From NCBI GenBank assembly GCA_013298145.1, contig JAAFJO010000002.1:310001-374000 (forward strand): a stretch of 64,000 bases of DNA, read 5' to 3'. Shown here piece by piece: positions 28,513 to 38,363 of this stretch. Numbering within the stretch: the first letter of the stretch is position 1; each line of letters begins with the position of its first letter. The position numbers and the translations under genes were made by a program. Under the pieces are notes generated by a model that did not search any database, was not told where the DNA came from, and saw only the letters and a list, made by a program, of their open reading frames with translations. Origin of the DNA: Betaproteobacteria bacterium (GTDB lineage: Bacteria > Pseudomonadota > Gammaproteobacteria > Burkholderiales > Casimicrobiaceae).

Positions 28513-28947
28513 ATGATTGCTCGCTCTCTTCATTCTGTGTTCGCGATATTGCTCGCGGCGATCTCACTTTCCGGCTGTGGTTGGGTCTACAAAATGGAGA
28601 TCAACCAGGGCAATTTCATCACCCAAGATATGGTGGAAAAGCTGCGCGAAGGCCAGACTCGGCAACAAGTGCGTTTTGCGCTCGGCACACCGGTGACCGA
28701 AAGCGTGTTTCATCCCGATCGCTGGGATTACAACTTTTCGCTGGAGCGCCGCGGCAAACAGGTCACCCAACATCGGCTCACGGTCGTATTTGACGGTGAC
28801 AAGCTCAAAAGCTGGAACGTCGCTGATTTACCCAAATCGCCGATGGTGGATCGTGACCCCGCCTACGCTGTGGTTGATCCGATGGGGGCTAAATCCACCG
28901 ACGATCGTGGTTTCTGGAGTCGAGTGACCGACTGGTGGCGCAAATAA
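28513..28947 (+). CDS. bamE: Outer membrane assembly lipoprotein BamE
   Basis: A 144-residue lipoprotein of the BAM complex that inserts beta-barrel proteins into the outer membrane. The lipobox LSGC places the lipidated Cys at residue 22. The SmpA/OmlA domain includes QGNFITQDMVEKLREGQTR and the LGTPV turn. The 160-bp gap to divergent fur and the following dapB reproduce a common proteobacterial order. Confidence 0.95.
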   Translation: MIARSLHSVFAILLAAISLSGCGWVYKMEINQGNFITQDMVEKLREGQTRQQVRFALGTPVTESVFHPDRWDYNFSLERRGKQVTQHRLTVVFDGDKLKSWNVADLPKSPMVDRDPAYAVVDPMGAKSTDDRGFWSRVTDWWRK

Positions 28948-29028
28948 ATCGCGCCTGCCCCGCGGGTCTCACAGCGTTCCGCCTTGACGCAGCAGGCGCC
29001 AGTCCGAATTCAGAAAGCACTTACTACT

Positions 29029-29844
29029 ATGGCGACCAAAACCAATCTCGCAATCGCAGGCGCGTCCGGACGCATGGGCCGTATGCTGCTCGAATGTGCG
29101 GCCCAAGACCCAGCCATTGAACTGATCGCCGCGCTCGACGCCGAGCAAAGCAAAGCCATTGGCGTAAGCGCGCGGTTGTTCGGCGCAAATACAGATGTAT
29201 TTGTCACCGATACCGCCAACGCGCTCGAATCGGGCGATGTGTTGATCGATTTCACACGTCCTGAGGGCACGCTCGTCTACCTCGGGCAATGCGTTCAGCA
29301 AAACGCAGGCATCGTGATTGGCACTACCGGATTCGATGCTGCGGGCAAAGCACAGATCGAAGCAGCAGCAAAAAAGATACCTATCGTGATGTCGCCCAAT
29401 TTTTCTGTGGGTATGAACACCGTTTTTCGGCTTCTTGCTCTAGCCGCGAAATCGCTCCAAGATGGCTATGATGTTGAAATTTTGGAGATGCATCACCGCA
29501 TGAAAGTGGATGCACCGTCGGGAACAGCGATTAAGCTCGGCGAAGTGGTTGCCGATGCGCAGGGCAGCCGCCTTGAGGATCGCGCAGTCTATTCCCGAGA
29601 AGGCCACACCGGCGAGCGTGAGCGAGGCAGCATCGGGTTTGCTACGCTGCGCGGCGGCGACGTGGTGGGAGACCACACCGTGATCTTTGCCGGCCCGGGC
29701 GAGCGGATCGAGCTCACGCACAAGTCGAGCAGCCGAATGGCCTATGCCAAAGGCGCAATCGCTGCAGCGAAGTTTCTTGCGTCGAAGCCCGCCGGGCTCT
29801 ACGATATGTTCGATGTACTCGGTTTGCGTGAAGGGAATGGCTAG
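29029..29844 (+). CDS. dapB: 4-hydroxy-tetrahydrodipicolinate reductase
   Basis: A 271-residue NAD(P)H-dependent enzyme of the lysine/diaminopimelate pathway. The nucleotide-binding loop GASGRMGRM is at residues 10-18, and the active-site motif HHRMKVDAPSGTA holds the catalytic His and Lys. The ATG at 29029 is chosen; an in-frame TTG upstream is less likely. It follows bamE by 81 bp. Confidence 0.96.
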   Translation: MATKTNLAIAGASGRMGRMLLECAAQDPAIELIAALDAEQSKAIGVSARLFGANTDVFVTDTANALESGDVLIDFTRPEGTLVYLGQCVQQNAGIVIGTTGFDAAGKAQIEAAAKKIPIVMSPNFSVGMNTVFRLLALAAKSLQDGYDVEILEMHHRMKVDAPSGTAIKLGEVVADAQGSRLEDRAVYSREGHTGERERGSIGFATLRGGDVVGDHTVIFAGPGERIELTHKSSSRMAYAKGAIAAAKFLASKPAGLYDMFDVLGLREGNG

Positions 29845-30011
29845 GCCGTCTGCACCTTGGTGGGCAGGAATGGTGTAGTGATGTCTCTCAAGCCATTGGT
29901 AATGGGTCAGTGCTCGCGTTTCGCGATGCCGTGACGTTTTTGCCGTTTCGCATGCGCACTCCCGAGTCTGAACTGAACATCTAAACTGCAAAAAATCTCG
30001 GGGGTCGGTGT

Positions 30012-30836
30012 ATGGTGTCGATTGCGTTACGGCGCGCGTTGTTTGCGTGCGCACTGTTTCTGTGTGTGTTTTCTAGTCATGCATCGAACGCAGCAGGATT
30101 GCGGCTGGTGATTCATGATGATTCGGGCAACGAGGGGGATGCGCTGCCTCTGCCATCGCGCTTCGCAGCGATAAAACAAGTCATCGAAACAGCTGCAGGC
30201 CGCCCCGTGGAACTCATCGTCACACGTGATCGAGTTCGGGTGCGCGATCTCATGGAGCGCAACATGGGCGATCTCTTCATCGTTGATGGCATCGATCTCG
30301 CCGCGCGCGCATTGACCGGACTGGGTTTTAACTTTGTCGCCACTGGGCGCCCGGATGTGAATTCACTCTTCATCGCGAAAGGCGCGCCGATCGAGAACCT
30401 GAAGCAGCTTGCAGGTAAGGCGGTCGCGATGCCACCCACCGATGCGCTCGGCGGCAAGATGTGTGCGGCAGAGCTGCGCGATTTCGTGGGAACACAATTT
30501 ACCCCGAGGCCCAGCCGCGAGTACAGCGCGGTTGTATGGGCGATTGAAAACAACGTCGAATCTGTCGGCTGCATTCCGTCGTACGCCCGCGCGCTTGAGG
30601 GGTTGGAGGCGAAAAAGCTCAAAGTCGTGTATGAGGGGCGGATGGTGCCAGCGAAGGCGGTGGTATCGAGCCTTACGCTTCGTGATTCGGAGCGCACGGC
30701 CATTGCGCGCGCGCTCTCCGCGCTGGACGACGAGGGCGCAGGGAAAGCCGCGCTGAAATCGATTCGCGTCACCGGATTCACCGAAGGTGGCGAAACGCGG
30801 CTCAGAAGCCTGGCCGGATGGCTCAAAGACCGCTGA
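30012..30836 (+). CDS. PhnD-like periplasmic substrate-binding protein
   Basis: A 274-residue secreted protein with a signal peptide (about residues 1-28). The body matches the phosphate/phosphonate-type solute-binding fold: an N-terminal strand LRLVIHDDSG, LIVTRDRVRVRDLMER, and a central GKAVAMPPTDALGGKM segment like the AMPPTD/ s-loop of PhnD proteins. No ABC permease or ATPase lies next to it. It precedes the ECF sigma/NrsF pair by about 100 bp, so a sensory role for the pair is conceivable but unproved. Confidence 0.8.
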   Translation: MVSIALRRALFACALFLCVFSSHASNAAGLRLVIHDDSGNEGDALPLPSRFAAIKQVIETAAGRPVELIVTRDRVRVRDLMERNMGDLFIVDGIDLAARALTGLGFNFVATGRPDVNSLFIAKGAPIENLKQLAGKAVAMPPTDALGGKMCAAELRDFVGTQFTPRPSREYSAVVWAIENNVESVGCIPSYARALEGLEAKKLKVVYEGRMVPAKAVVSSLTLRDSERTAIARALSALDDEGAGKAALKSIRVTGFTEGGETRLRSLAGWLKDR

Positions 30837-30891
30837 ATACATCGGTTGCGATGCGAGCGCGGCGGCGCTCAGGTTAATTGAGCGCCTCTGT

Positions 30892-30916
30892 GTAACGTTT
30901 TTTCTCTTGCGTCGAA
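30892..30916 (+). promoter_or_regulatory. Candidate ECF sigma promoter (autoregulatory)
   Basis: GTAACG at 30892-30897 and CGAA at 30913-30916 are separated by 15 bases, 22 bp upstream of the sigma gene start. This resembles the GTAAC-N16-CGAA promoter described for Caulobacter SigF, whose partner anti-sigma is NrsF. Confidence 0.6.
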
Positions 30917-30938
30917 TCAAATAACTCAGGATTTAATA

Positions 30939-31484
30939 GTGCTTCAGGAGCGCGAGCAAAAGTTACGCGATTTGATGCGGCGGGGCCTCGCGGGCGACGG
31001 CGCGGCCTATGCACTTTTTTTGCGAGATCTTGCGGCGCTGCTTCGAAGTTTCTTGCGCAAGCGATTGAGCTCGATGCCCGATGAAGTCGAAGATTTGGTG
31101 CAGGAAGTGTTAATCGCCATTCACAACCAACGACACACCTACGACGTGGCACAACCCGTCACAGCGTGGGCGCACGCAATCGCGAAGTACAAACTCATCG
31201 ATTTCTTTCGACGAAATTCACGTCGTGGCGAACAGGTCGAGCTGGATGACGCGGAGGATTTCCTCGCTACCAGCGATCATGATGCGCAGGACGCGAAGCG
31301 CGACGTGAGCACGCTACTTGCCGAACTCCCGCCCAAACAGCGTGCTGCGATTGAATCGGTGAAGATCGAGGGGCTGTCGATCGCCGAAGCATCCAAGCGG
31401 ACGGGGCAATCCGAATCACTCGTAAAGGTAAATATCCATCGCGGCTTGAAGACACTGGCCGCGCGCATGCGAGAGTCGTTATGA
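30939..31484 (+). CDS. ECF-type RNA polymerase sigma factor
   Basis: A 181-residue group 4 sigma factor. Region 2 is visible in DEVEDLVQEVLIAIHNQR and the region 4 helix-turn-helix in LSIAEASKRTGQSESLVKV. Its stop overlaps the start of an NrsF-type anti-sigma gene by four bases (ATGA), so this should be a SigF-NrsF-like pair; in Caulobacter that pair responds to oxidising metals such as chromate and cadmium. The GTG start is supported by the promoter-like sequence upstream. Confidence 0.92.
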   Translation: MLQEREQKLRDLMRRGLAGDGAAYALFLRDLAALLRSFLRKRLSSMPDEVEDLVQEVLIAIHNQRHTYDVAQPVTAWAHAIAKYKLIDFFRRNSRRGEQVELDDAEDFLATSDHDAQDAKRDVSTLLAELPPKQRAAIESVKIEGLSIAEASKRTGQSESLVKVNIHRGLKTLAARMRESL

Positions 31485-32122
31485 AGACCGATCAACTCAT
31501 TGAAATGCTCGCCAAGCACGACGTGCCGGTGAACAAGACGCGCATCGCTCTTCAGGTGTCGCTTGCCGTCGCGCTCGGATTTATCGGCTCGTTCGTGTTG
31601 CTGCTTGTAGTGTTTGACATGAATCCCGACCTCGGCATGTTGTTTAACAACATGTGGTTTTGGGTGCGCTTCTTGTTTATTGTCTCTGTGGGTGCGATTT
31701 CGGCGGCGGTACTTGCCCGTCTGGGACGCCCGGCCGAGGCATCGCGCGTTTCGGTTTGGTTGATTGTGGTTCCCTTTGCGCTACTCGCGTTAGTCGCCGC
31801 CTCGATGCTTGTGATGGCGCCGCGCGAAGAGCGCGCAGACATGTTGCTCGGCATCTCTTGGGACGTTTGCGCGCGCAACATTTCGTTGCTGGCGCTGCCA
31901 CTCTTTGTTTCCGCGATCTGGATTGCCAAGCAGTTCGCGCCGGTTCGACTGCGAGTGACCGGCGCAATCGCTGGGCTGTTCGCAGGTGCAGGTGCAGCGC
32001 TCATCTATTCGCTGCATTGCCCCGAAATTGAGCCGGCATTTCTTGTGGTTTGGTATTCGCTAGGGATGATGATCCCCGCGGTGGTTGGCGCCGTGCTCGC
32101 GGGAAAACTATTGAAGTGGTAG
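31481..32122 (+). CDS. NrsF-family (DUF1109) membrane anti-sigma factor
   Basis: A 213-residue protein with six predicted membrane segments (about residues 25-45, 62-80, 92-112, 130-148, 158-178 and 188-208) and a short cytosolic N-terminus starting MKTDQLIEML. This is the DUF1109/NrsF topology; such proteins hold their ECF sigma at the membrane until a signal arrives. Cys residues occur in the later loops (WDVCARN, HCPEIE), where NrsF cysteines sense the inducer. Translationally coupled with the sigma gene. Confidence 0.88.
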   Translation: MKTDQLIEMLAKHDVPVNKTRIALQVSLAVALGFIGSFVLLLVVFDMNPDLGMLFNNMWFWVRFLFIVSVGAISAAVLARLGRPAEASRVSVWLIVVPFALLALVAASMLVMAPREERADMLLGISWDVCARNISLLALPLFVSAIWIAKQFAPVRLRVTGAIAGLFAGAGAALIYSLHCPEIEPAFLVVWYSLGMMIPAVVGAVLAGKLLKW

Positions 32123-32263
32123 CAGATAATCTGTCTAAAGCGCCCGTTAGATGGACTAGCGAGATGAAACGAGCTTTACTGACATCAACCTAGAATCTGC
32201 TCTAACCGTTAAAAAGCAAAGGTTTCCTGTCGTTTTTTACCTGAAATCTTTGGGCAAAATCGG

Positions 32264-32269
32264 TATACT
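32264..32269 (+). promoter_or_regulatory. Candidate carA promoter -10
   Basis: TATACT lies ten bases before the base of a large hairpin, so a transcript from it would start with the hairpin. The -35 is weak and not assigned. Confidence 0.45.
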
Positions 32270-32278
32270 TCGGTCGCT

Positions 32279-32351
32279 CTAGATACGGGATTTCGCAGGA
32301 CACGCGGTAAGCGTGGTGTCCTGTTAGCGGAATCCCGTTTCGCACATCTAG
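32279..32351 (+). ncRNA. Structured carA leader hairpin
   Basis: A nested inverted repeat in the 5' leader of carA: CTAGAT pairs with ATCTAG at the base, ACGGGATTTCGC with GCGGAATCCCGT (one G-U pair) above it, and AGGACAC with GTGTCCT at the top, with an inner CGC/GCG pair around a small loop. There is no T-tract after it, so it is not a simple terminator. It ends 81 bases before the carA start codon. A cis-regulatory element for carbamoyl phosphate synthesis is the natural reading, unproved. Confidence 0.65.
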
Positions 32352-32432
32352 GGCTCTGCATTCGCTGAAGTTCTCGGTCTGGTTTTCAGGTCGGCGCGAC
32401 TTCGCGCGAGTGCGAACGATGAGCCAACTACT

Positions 32433-33578
32433 ATGACTAGCCTACTTCCCCCCACCGTCCCCGCGATCCTCGCGCTCGCAGACGGCACGATTTTTCGCGG
32501 CCGCTCAATCGGCGCCAACGGCTCAGCCACCGCTGAAGTCGTCTTCAACACGGCCATTACGGGCTATCAGGAAATCCTCACCGATCCGTCGTATTGCGGT
32601 CAGTTTGTCACGCTCACCTACCCGCACATCGGGAACGTGGGTGTGAACCCCGAAGACGTTGAATCACGCAAAGTGTTCGCGAGCGGCTTGATCATTCGCG
32701 ATCTATCGATGACGGTGTCCAATTTCCGCGCGACACAGTCGCTTGACGCTTACCTGCGCGAAGCGGGCGTCGTCGGGATTTCTGACATCGACACCCGAAA
32801 GCTCACTCGAATCCTTCGCGACAAAGGCGCACAAAACGGCTGCATCCAAGCCGGCGAGGGCCATATCGACGAAGCAAAAGCCGTGGCTGCTGCTAAGGCC
32901 GCGCCTTCGATGGCGGGGCTTGATTTGGCGAAAGTGGTTTCGTGCGAAAAGGCATACGACTGGACCGAATCGGTGTGGGCGCTAGGAAAGGGGTACGGTA
33001 AACAAACCGCACCCAAATTCAAAGTCGTGGCCTATGACTTCGGCGTGAAGAACAACATCCTGCGCATCTTGGCTGAAAAAGGTTGCGCGCTCACTGTTGT
33101 GCCCGCTCAAACGAGCGCGCACGACGTACTCGCGATGAAACCGGATGGCGTGTTTTTGTCGAACGGCCCCGGCGATCCAGAGCCGTGCGATTACGCGATC
33201 AAAGCGATCAAGGAAATCATCGCGAGCGGCACGCCCACGTTTGGCATTTGCCTTGGACATCAGCTGCTCACGCTCGCGTGTGGCGGCAAGACGATGAAGA
33301 TGAAAACCGGGCATCACGGCGCGAACCATCCGGTGAAAGATTTAGATGATGGGCGCGTGCTCATCACCTCACAAAATCACGGCTTCGCAGGCGATCCGGC
33401 ATCGCTGCCGAAGAACGTACGAGTGACGCATGTCAGCTTGTTCGACGGCACCCTGCAGGGTATCGCCCTCACCGACAAGCCTGCATTCAGCTTTCAAGGT
33501 CATCCCGAGGCAAGCCCCGGCCCACGCGATTTGGAATACTTGTTTGATCGCTTTATTGCGATGATGACGAAGGCGTGA
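32433..33578 (+). CDS. carA: Carbamoyl-phosphate synthase small subunit
   Basis: A 381-residue glutamine amidotransferase subunit that delivers ammonia to CarB for arginine and pyrimidine synthesis. The N-terminal CarA domain includes [20 protein letters not shown]; the class I glutaminase has the nucleophile Cys in [10 protein letters not shown] and the His/Glu pair in GHPEASPGP. The stop overlaps an ORF6N gene, and carB lies 1.46 kb downstream instead of adjoining. Confidence 0.98.
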   Translation: MTSLLPPTVPAILALADGTIFRGRSIGANGSATAEVVFNTAITGYQEILTDPSYCGQFVTLTYPHIGNVGVNPEDVESRKVFASGLIIRDLSMTVSNFRATQSLDAYLREAGVVGISDIDTRKLTRILRDKGAQNGCIQAGEGHIDEAKAVAAAKAAPSMAGLDLAKVVSCEKAYDWTESVWALGKGYGKQTAPKFKVVAYDFGVKNNILRILAEKGCALTVVPAQTSAHDVLAMKPDGVFLSNGPGDPEPCDYAIKAIKEIIASGTPTFGICLGHQLLTLACGGKTMKMKTGHHGANHPVKDLDDGRVLITSQNHGFAGDPASLPKNVRVTHVSLFDGTLQGIALTDKPAFSFQGHPEASPGPRDLEYLFDRFIAMMTKA

Positions 33579-34207
33579 TGGCAGCCGCCGCGAAAAAAGC
33601 ACCGATCAGGGCGCGAGCGAAACACGATGCTGCGGGCGGGAAGCCGTTGCCCGGCGCAGACGCGATCGCTGCGCAAGTGCTGCTGCTTCGTGGTCAGCGT
33701 GTGCTGCTTGCGCAGCAGCTTGCGGTGCTTTATGGCGTTGAGACGCGAGCGATTAACCAAGCCGTCAAACGAAACAGCGCACGTTTTCCAAGCGATTTCA
33801 TGTTTCAAGTTGAAATGGATGAAATTGATTCGTTGCGGTCACAGTTTGTGATATTGGACGAAGCAGGCGTGCCGATTGACGACGTTTCAAGATCACAATT
33901 TGTGATCTTGAAACGGGGCAGCAACATCAAGTATTTGCCTTACGCCTTTACTGAGCAGGGGATCGCAATGCTCTCAAGCGTGTTGAAGAGCGAGCGCGCG
34001 ATGTCGGTGAATATCGAAATCATGCGCACCTTTATCAAATTGCGCAGCATGCTCTTTGAACATCAAGACTTGAGGCGCAAACTCTTGGCGCTCGAACGTA
34101 AGTACGATGACAATTTCAAAGTCGTGTTTGAGGCAATTTGCGAACTGATGATGCCAGCACCGGCGACGAAGAAGCGACGAATCGGCTTTATTCGGGACGA
34201 GGTGTAG
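33578..34207 (+). CDS. ORF6N domain-containing protein
   Basis: A 209-residue protein with an ORF6N domain (about residues 28-125), a DNA-binding-related domain found in phage antirepressors and in many bacterial accessory genes. Signature segments are QQLAVLYGVETRAINQAVKRN, FPSDFMFQ and KYLPYAFTEQGIAMLSSVL. The motif SQFVIL occurs twice 18 residues apart, a pattern seen in relatives. The ATG at 33578 overlaps the last base of carA; a GTG one codon earlier is possible. No other phage gene is near. Its position inside the carA-carB unit is unusual. Confidence 0.88.
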   Translation: MAAAAKKAPIRARAKHDAAGGKPLPGADAIAAQVLLLRGQRVLLAQQLAVLYGVETRAINQAVKRNSARFPSDFMFQVEMDEIDSLRSQFVILDEAGVPIDDVSRSQFVILKRGSNIKYLPYAFTEQGIAMLSSVLKSERAMSVNIEIMRTFIKLRSMLFEHQDLRRKLLALERKYDDNFKVVFEAICELMMPAPATKKRRIGFIRDEV

Positions 34208-34209
34208 CG

Positions 34210-34857
34210 ATGGCTAAGCAAAAGCGAATCCTGCTCGTTCGACACGGCGAAACTGACTGGAATCGCACTGAGCGCATTCAGGGGATGGAAGATATTCCAC
34301 TGAACGCGCTTGGCTTGGCACAGGCGGAAGCCGTTGCGATCGAAATCGCAAAGTGGGTCCGCGGCGATGCAGCGCTCGTGTGTTCGGATTTGGTTCGTAC
34401 CCGAGAAACCGCGAAGCCAATCATCGAGACGACCGGACTCGCCGTACGCTACGACGCACGCCTGCGCGAACGCCACTTCGGGGTGCTTCAAGGCAAAACG
34501 TATACGGAATGGCGCGAGATGGATGCCGAAGGCGCGCGCCGCCACGCCGAGGGCGATCAGGATTACGGCCCCGAAGGCGGTGAAACTGCGCGAGAGTTTT
34601 ATCTGCGCTGCGTGAACGCGATCACCGACCTTGCCATTGCGTGTGACGAACCGACTCTGTTGATCGTGACGCACGGCGGGGTAGTGAGTTCAATGTATCG
34701 GCATTCGCAAGGCATCGGCGCAATGGGCGCACGCACCTGGAGCGTGCCGAATTGCTCGATCAGCGAGTGGCGCTTTGACGGCGCGAATTTTTATTGTGAT
34801 CGTATTGGAGACGATACGTTTTTGCAGGAGGCGTTGGACGAAGTTGACGCCAAGTGA
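34210..34857 (+). CDS. Histidine phosphatase family protein (phosphoglycerate mutase-like)
   Basis: A 215-residue protein of the histidine phosphatase superfamily. The catalytic LVRHGETDWN motif is at residues 8-17, followed by the RIQGMEDIPLN segment, and the second catalytic His lies in VTHGGVVSSM. The branch includes alpha-ribazole phosphatase-like and cofactor-dependent phosphatases; the substrate is not evident. It starts three bases after the ORF6N stop, so these two genes are likely co-transcribed with carA. Confidence 0.9.
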   Translation: MAKQKRILLVRHGETDWNRTERIQGMEDIPLNALGLAQAEAVAIEIAKWVRGDAALVCSDLVRTRETAKPIIETTGLAVRYDARLRERHFGVLQGKTYTEWREMDAEGARRHAEGDQDYGPEGGETAREFYLRCVNAITDLAIACDEPTLLIVTHGGVVSSMYRHSQGIGAMGARTWSVPNCSISEWRFDGANFYCDRIGDDTFLQEALDEVDAK

Positions 34858-35036
34858 ATTTGAGTGAATCTAAGTGACGATGCAGCGTGCGCTTACGCCG
34901 CGTCGGCAGTGAAATTCATTCCCTAGAGTGACCGTCGCGAGTGGCTCAAGGGCGAGGCGGCGGTGGCCGACGTGTGCTTCAGGTACGCGAGGCCACCGAC
35001 AACGACGCCATTGAGTCGCGCAGCAGGTCAATCGAT

Positions 35037-38000
35037 ATGCCAAAAAGAACAGATATCCACTCCATCCTCATCATCGGCGCGGGTCCGATCATCATCGGTC
35101 AAGCTTGCGAGTTTGACTATTCTGGCGCCCAGGCCTGCAAAGCGCTTCGGGAAGAGGGCTACAAGGTGATCCTTGTGAACTCGAATCCGGCGACGATCAT
35201 GACCGATCCGGAAATGGCCGATGTGACCTACATCGAGCCGATTACGCCGCAAGTGGTGGAGCGCATCATTGCGAAAGAGCGCCCAGACGCGCTGCTGCCT
35301 ACAATGGGCGGACAAACCGCGCTTAACACCTCGCTCGATTTGCACAAGAGCGGCGTACTCGCCAAATACGGCGTTGAGCTGATCGGCGCAAATGAGCACG
35401 CGATCGAGAAAGCCGAAGATCGTTTGAAGTTCAAAGATGCGATGACCAAGATTGGTCTCGGCTCTGCGAAGTCTGGCATCGCGCATTCGATGGAAGATGC
35501 GCTCGCGGTACAAAAAACGGTGGGCTTCCCCACCGTGATTCGCCCGAGCTTTACGCTCGGCGGCACTGGCGGCGGCATCGCCTACAACATGGATGAGTTC
35601 GTCGAAATCTGCAAACGCGGATTGGAGCTTTCACCGACCCATGAACTCTTGATCGAGGAATCCCTCCTCGGCTGGAAAGAGTTCGAAATGGAAGTAGTGC
35701 GCGATAAGAAAGATAACTGCATCATCGTCTGTTCGATTGAGAACTTGGATCCGATGGGCGTGCACACGGGCGATTCGATCACTGTCGCCCCTGCACAAAC
35801 GCTCACCGATAAAGAGTATCAATTGATGCGCGACGCATCGATTGCGGTGCTGCGCGAAATCGGCGTGGATACGGGCGGCTCAAACGTTCAGTTCTCGATC
35901 AACCCGAAAGACGGTCGGATGATCGTGATCGAGATGAATCCGCGTGTCTCGCGTTCATCCGCTCTCGCGTCGAAAGCCACTGGCTTCCCAATTGCAAAAG
36001 TCGCGGCGAAACTCGCAGTCGGCTACACGCTGGATGAACTCAAGAACGACATCACGGGCGGCGCAACGCCCGCCTCGTTCGAGCCGTCCATCGATTACGT
36101 GGTCACGAAGGTGCCGCGTTTCGCGTTCGAAAAATTCAAGGAAGCCGACCCGCACTTGACGACGCAAATGAAGAGCGTTGGCGAAGTGATGGCGATGGGT
36201 CGCACGTTCCAGGAGAGCCTGCAGAAAGCGCTGCGCGGTCTCGAAGTGGGTGTTGATGGGTTCAACCTGAAATCGGTAGACCCCGACAAAATTGGCGAGC
36301 AAATTTCGAATCCGACGCCCGATCGCCTTTGGTACGTGGCCGATGCGTTTGGCGTTGGTATGAGCGTTGAGGAAGTGTTCGATTTGACGAGTATCGATCC
36401 ATGGTTTCTGGTGCAAATCAAAGAAATCGTTGATCTTGAACTCGCGCTCGAAAAACGCACGCTCGATTCACTCAGCAAAGACGAGATTCGTCATCTGAAG
36501 CGAAAAGGTTTCTCGGATCGTCGTTTGGCGTACTTGCTCAAAACCAATCAAGATGCCGTGCGTGCAGTGCGCCACGCGCATGGCGTGCGTCCTGTGTACA
36601 AGCGCGTGGACACCTGCGCGGGCGAGTTCGCGACGAACACGGCCTACATGTATTCCACCTATGAAGAGGAATGCGAAGCCAACCCTACGACCAATAAAAA
36701 GATCATGGTGTTGGGCGGTGGTCCGAACCGAATCGGTCAAGGAATCGAGTTTGATTACTGCTGCGTGCATGCCGCGATGGCGATGCGCGCGGATGGCTAT
36801 GAAACGATCATGGTCAACTGCAATCCAGAAACTGTTTCAACCGACTACGACACCAGTGATCGCCTGTATTTCGAACCCGTCACACTTGAAGACGTGCTCG
36901 AAATCGTCGCCAAGGAAAAGCCGGTCGGCGTGATCGTGCAATACGGTGGACAAACGCCGCTGAAGCTCGCGAAAGATTTGGAGCGCTGCGGTGTGCCGAT
37001 CATTGGCACGACCCCGGATGCGATTGACGTTGCCGAAGATCGCGAACGTTTCCAAAAATTGTTGCAGCAGATTGGCCTCAAGCAGCCGCCGAATCGCACC
37101 GCAAGAGATGAAGCAAGTGCACTCAAACTTGCGGCGGAAATTGGCTACCCACTCGTCGTTCGCCCGAGCTATGTGCTCGGCGGTCGCGCGATGGAAATTG
37201 TGCACGCGCCGGAAGACCTTGAGCGCTACATGCGCGAAGCGGTGAAGGTGTCGAACGATTCGCCGGTGCTCCTTGATCGTTATCTGAATGATGCGATTGA
37301 AGTGGACGTGGATTGCTTGTCCGACGGTAAAGAATGTGTGATCGGCGGCATCATGGAGCACATCGAGCAAGCGGGCGTTCATTCCGGTGACTCTGCTTGT
37401 TCACTGCCACCGTATTCGTTGTCAAACGCACTGCAGGATGAGCTGCGTCGGCAAACCGTGATGATGGCGAAAGCGCTCAACGTTGTGGGCTTGATGAACG
37501 TGCAGTTTGCGGTGAAGCAGGAAGAGGGCAAAGACGTTGTCTATGTGCTCGAAGTGAACCCGCGTGCATCGCGCACGGTGCCGTTCGTTTCAAAAGCGAC
37601 GGGCCGCCCGCTCGCGAAAATCGCAGCACGCTGCATGGCGGGGCAATCGCTTGAATCGCAAGGTATTCGTGGCGAAGCACAAACACCTTACTTCAGCGTA
37701 AAAGAGGCGGTGTTCCCGTTCAACAAATTCCCGGGGGTTGATCCGATTCTTGGCCCCGAGATGAAATCGACGGGTGAGGTGATGGGCGTCGGCTACACCT
37801 TCGCCGAAGCGTTTGAGAAATCGCAACTTGCGGCGAGCACTCGTTTGCCAACCAGCGGACGGGTATTCCTATCGGTGAAAAACACCGACAAAGCGAAAGT
37901 CGCGGAAGTCGCGCAGATCCTTCATAGCGCGGGACTCACCTTGGTTGCCACCAAAGGTACGGCCGCAGCAATCGCGGCTGCGGGCGTGCCCGTCGAAACG

Positions 38001-38261
38001 GTGAAGAAGGTACAAGAAGGTCGCCCGAACATCGTGGATCAAATCAAAGACAACCAGATTGTCATGGTGGTGAACACGGTGGAAGAGAAGCGCGGCGCGA
38101 TTGCCGATAGCTCGTACATCCGCCGTGCGGCGCAGGCGGCTCGCTTGCCCGCTTACACCACGATTGCGGGCGCGAAGGCTGCTGCAGTCGGCATTGCCGA
38201 TGGTCCGGAATTGACGCCGTATCCGTTGCAGGCGCTCCTTAAAGAAGTCGTTATCCACTAA
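35037..38261 (+). CDS. carB: Carbamoyl-phosphate synthase large subunit
   Basis: A 1074-residue ATP-grasp synthetase that builds carbamoyl phosphate from bicarbonate, ammonia and two ATP. Both homologous halves are present ([20 protein letters not shown] near the start; [19 protein letters not shown] near residue 560), each with a full ATP-grasp domain, and the C-terminal MGS-like regulatory domain covers about residues 940-1074. The ATG at 35037 gives the family start MPKRTDI. greA follows, as in other betaproteobacteria. Confidence 0.98.
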   Translation: MPKRTDIHSILIIGAGPIIIGQACEFDYSGAQACKALREEGYKVILVNSNPATIMTDPEMADVTYIEPITPQVVERIIAKERPDALLPTMGGQTALNTSLDLHKSGVLAKYGVELIGANEHAIEKAEDRLKFKDAMTKIGLGSAKSGIAHSMEDALAVQKTVGFPTVIRPSFTLGGTGGGIAYNMDEFVEICKRGLELSPTHELLIEESLLGWKEFEMEVVRDKKDNCIIVCSIENLDPMGVHTGDSITVAPAQTLTDKEYQLMRDASIAVLREIGVDTGGSNVQFSINPKDGRMIVIEMNPRVSRSSALASKATGFPIAKVAAKLAVGYTLDELKNDITGGATPASFEPSIDYVVTKVPRFAFEKFKEADPHLTTQMKSVGEVMAMGRTFQESLQKALRGLEVGVDGFNLKSVDPDKIGEQISNPTPDRLWYVADAFGVGMSVEEVFDLTSIDPWFLVQIKEIVDLELALEKRTLDSLSKDEIRHLKRKGFSDRRLAYLLKTNQDAVRAVRHAHGVRPVYKRVDTCAGEFATNTAYMYSTYEEECEANPTTNKKIMVLGGGPNRIGQGIEFDYCCVHAAMAMRADGYETIMVNCNPETVSTDYDTSDRLYFEPVTLEDVLEIVAKEKPVGVIVQYGGQTPLKLAKDLERCGVPIIGTTPDAIDVAEDRERFQKLLQQIGLKQPPNRTARDEASALKLAAEIGYPLVVRPSYVLGGRAMEIVHAPEDLERYMREAVKVSNDSPVLLDRYLNDAIEVDVDCLSDGKECVIGGIMEHIEQAGVHSGDSACSLPPYSLSNALQDELRRQTVMMAKALNVVGLMNVQFAVKQEEGKDVVYVLEVNPRASRTVPFVSKATGRPLAKIAARCMAGQSLESQGIRGEAQTPYFSVKEAVFPFNKFPGVDPILGPEMKSTGEVMGVGYTFAEAFEKSQLAASTRLPTSGRVFLSVKNTDKAKVAEVAQILHSAGLTLVATKGTAAAIAAAGVPVETVKKVQEGRPNIVDQIKDNQIVMVVNTVEEKRGAIADSSYIRRAAQAARLPAYTTIAGAKAAAVGIADGPELTPYPLQALLKEVVIH

Positions 38262-38280
38262 AATTTAGATATACGTTTGA

Positions 38281-38314
38281 AGCCCGCCGAGCCTGCTCGC
38301 GGGCTTTGCTTTTG
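38281..38314 (+). terminator. Terminator between carB and greA
   Basis: Stem AGCCCGC/GCGGGCT with an 11-base loop, followed by TTGCTTTT. It begins 20 bp past the carB stop, so greA probably uses its own promoter as well. Confidence 0.75.
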
Positions 38315-38363
38315 TACCGGTCAAATTCACAGTTCGCGCTGAACGCGGCGCGGAGCAATCACT

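Noticed and set aside
33578..34207. ORF6N gene as a sign of a prophage
   Set aside because: No integrase, structural or other phage genes lie nearby; the domain is also common outside phages.
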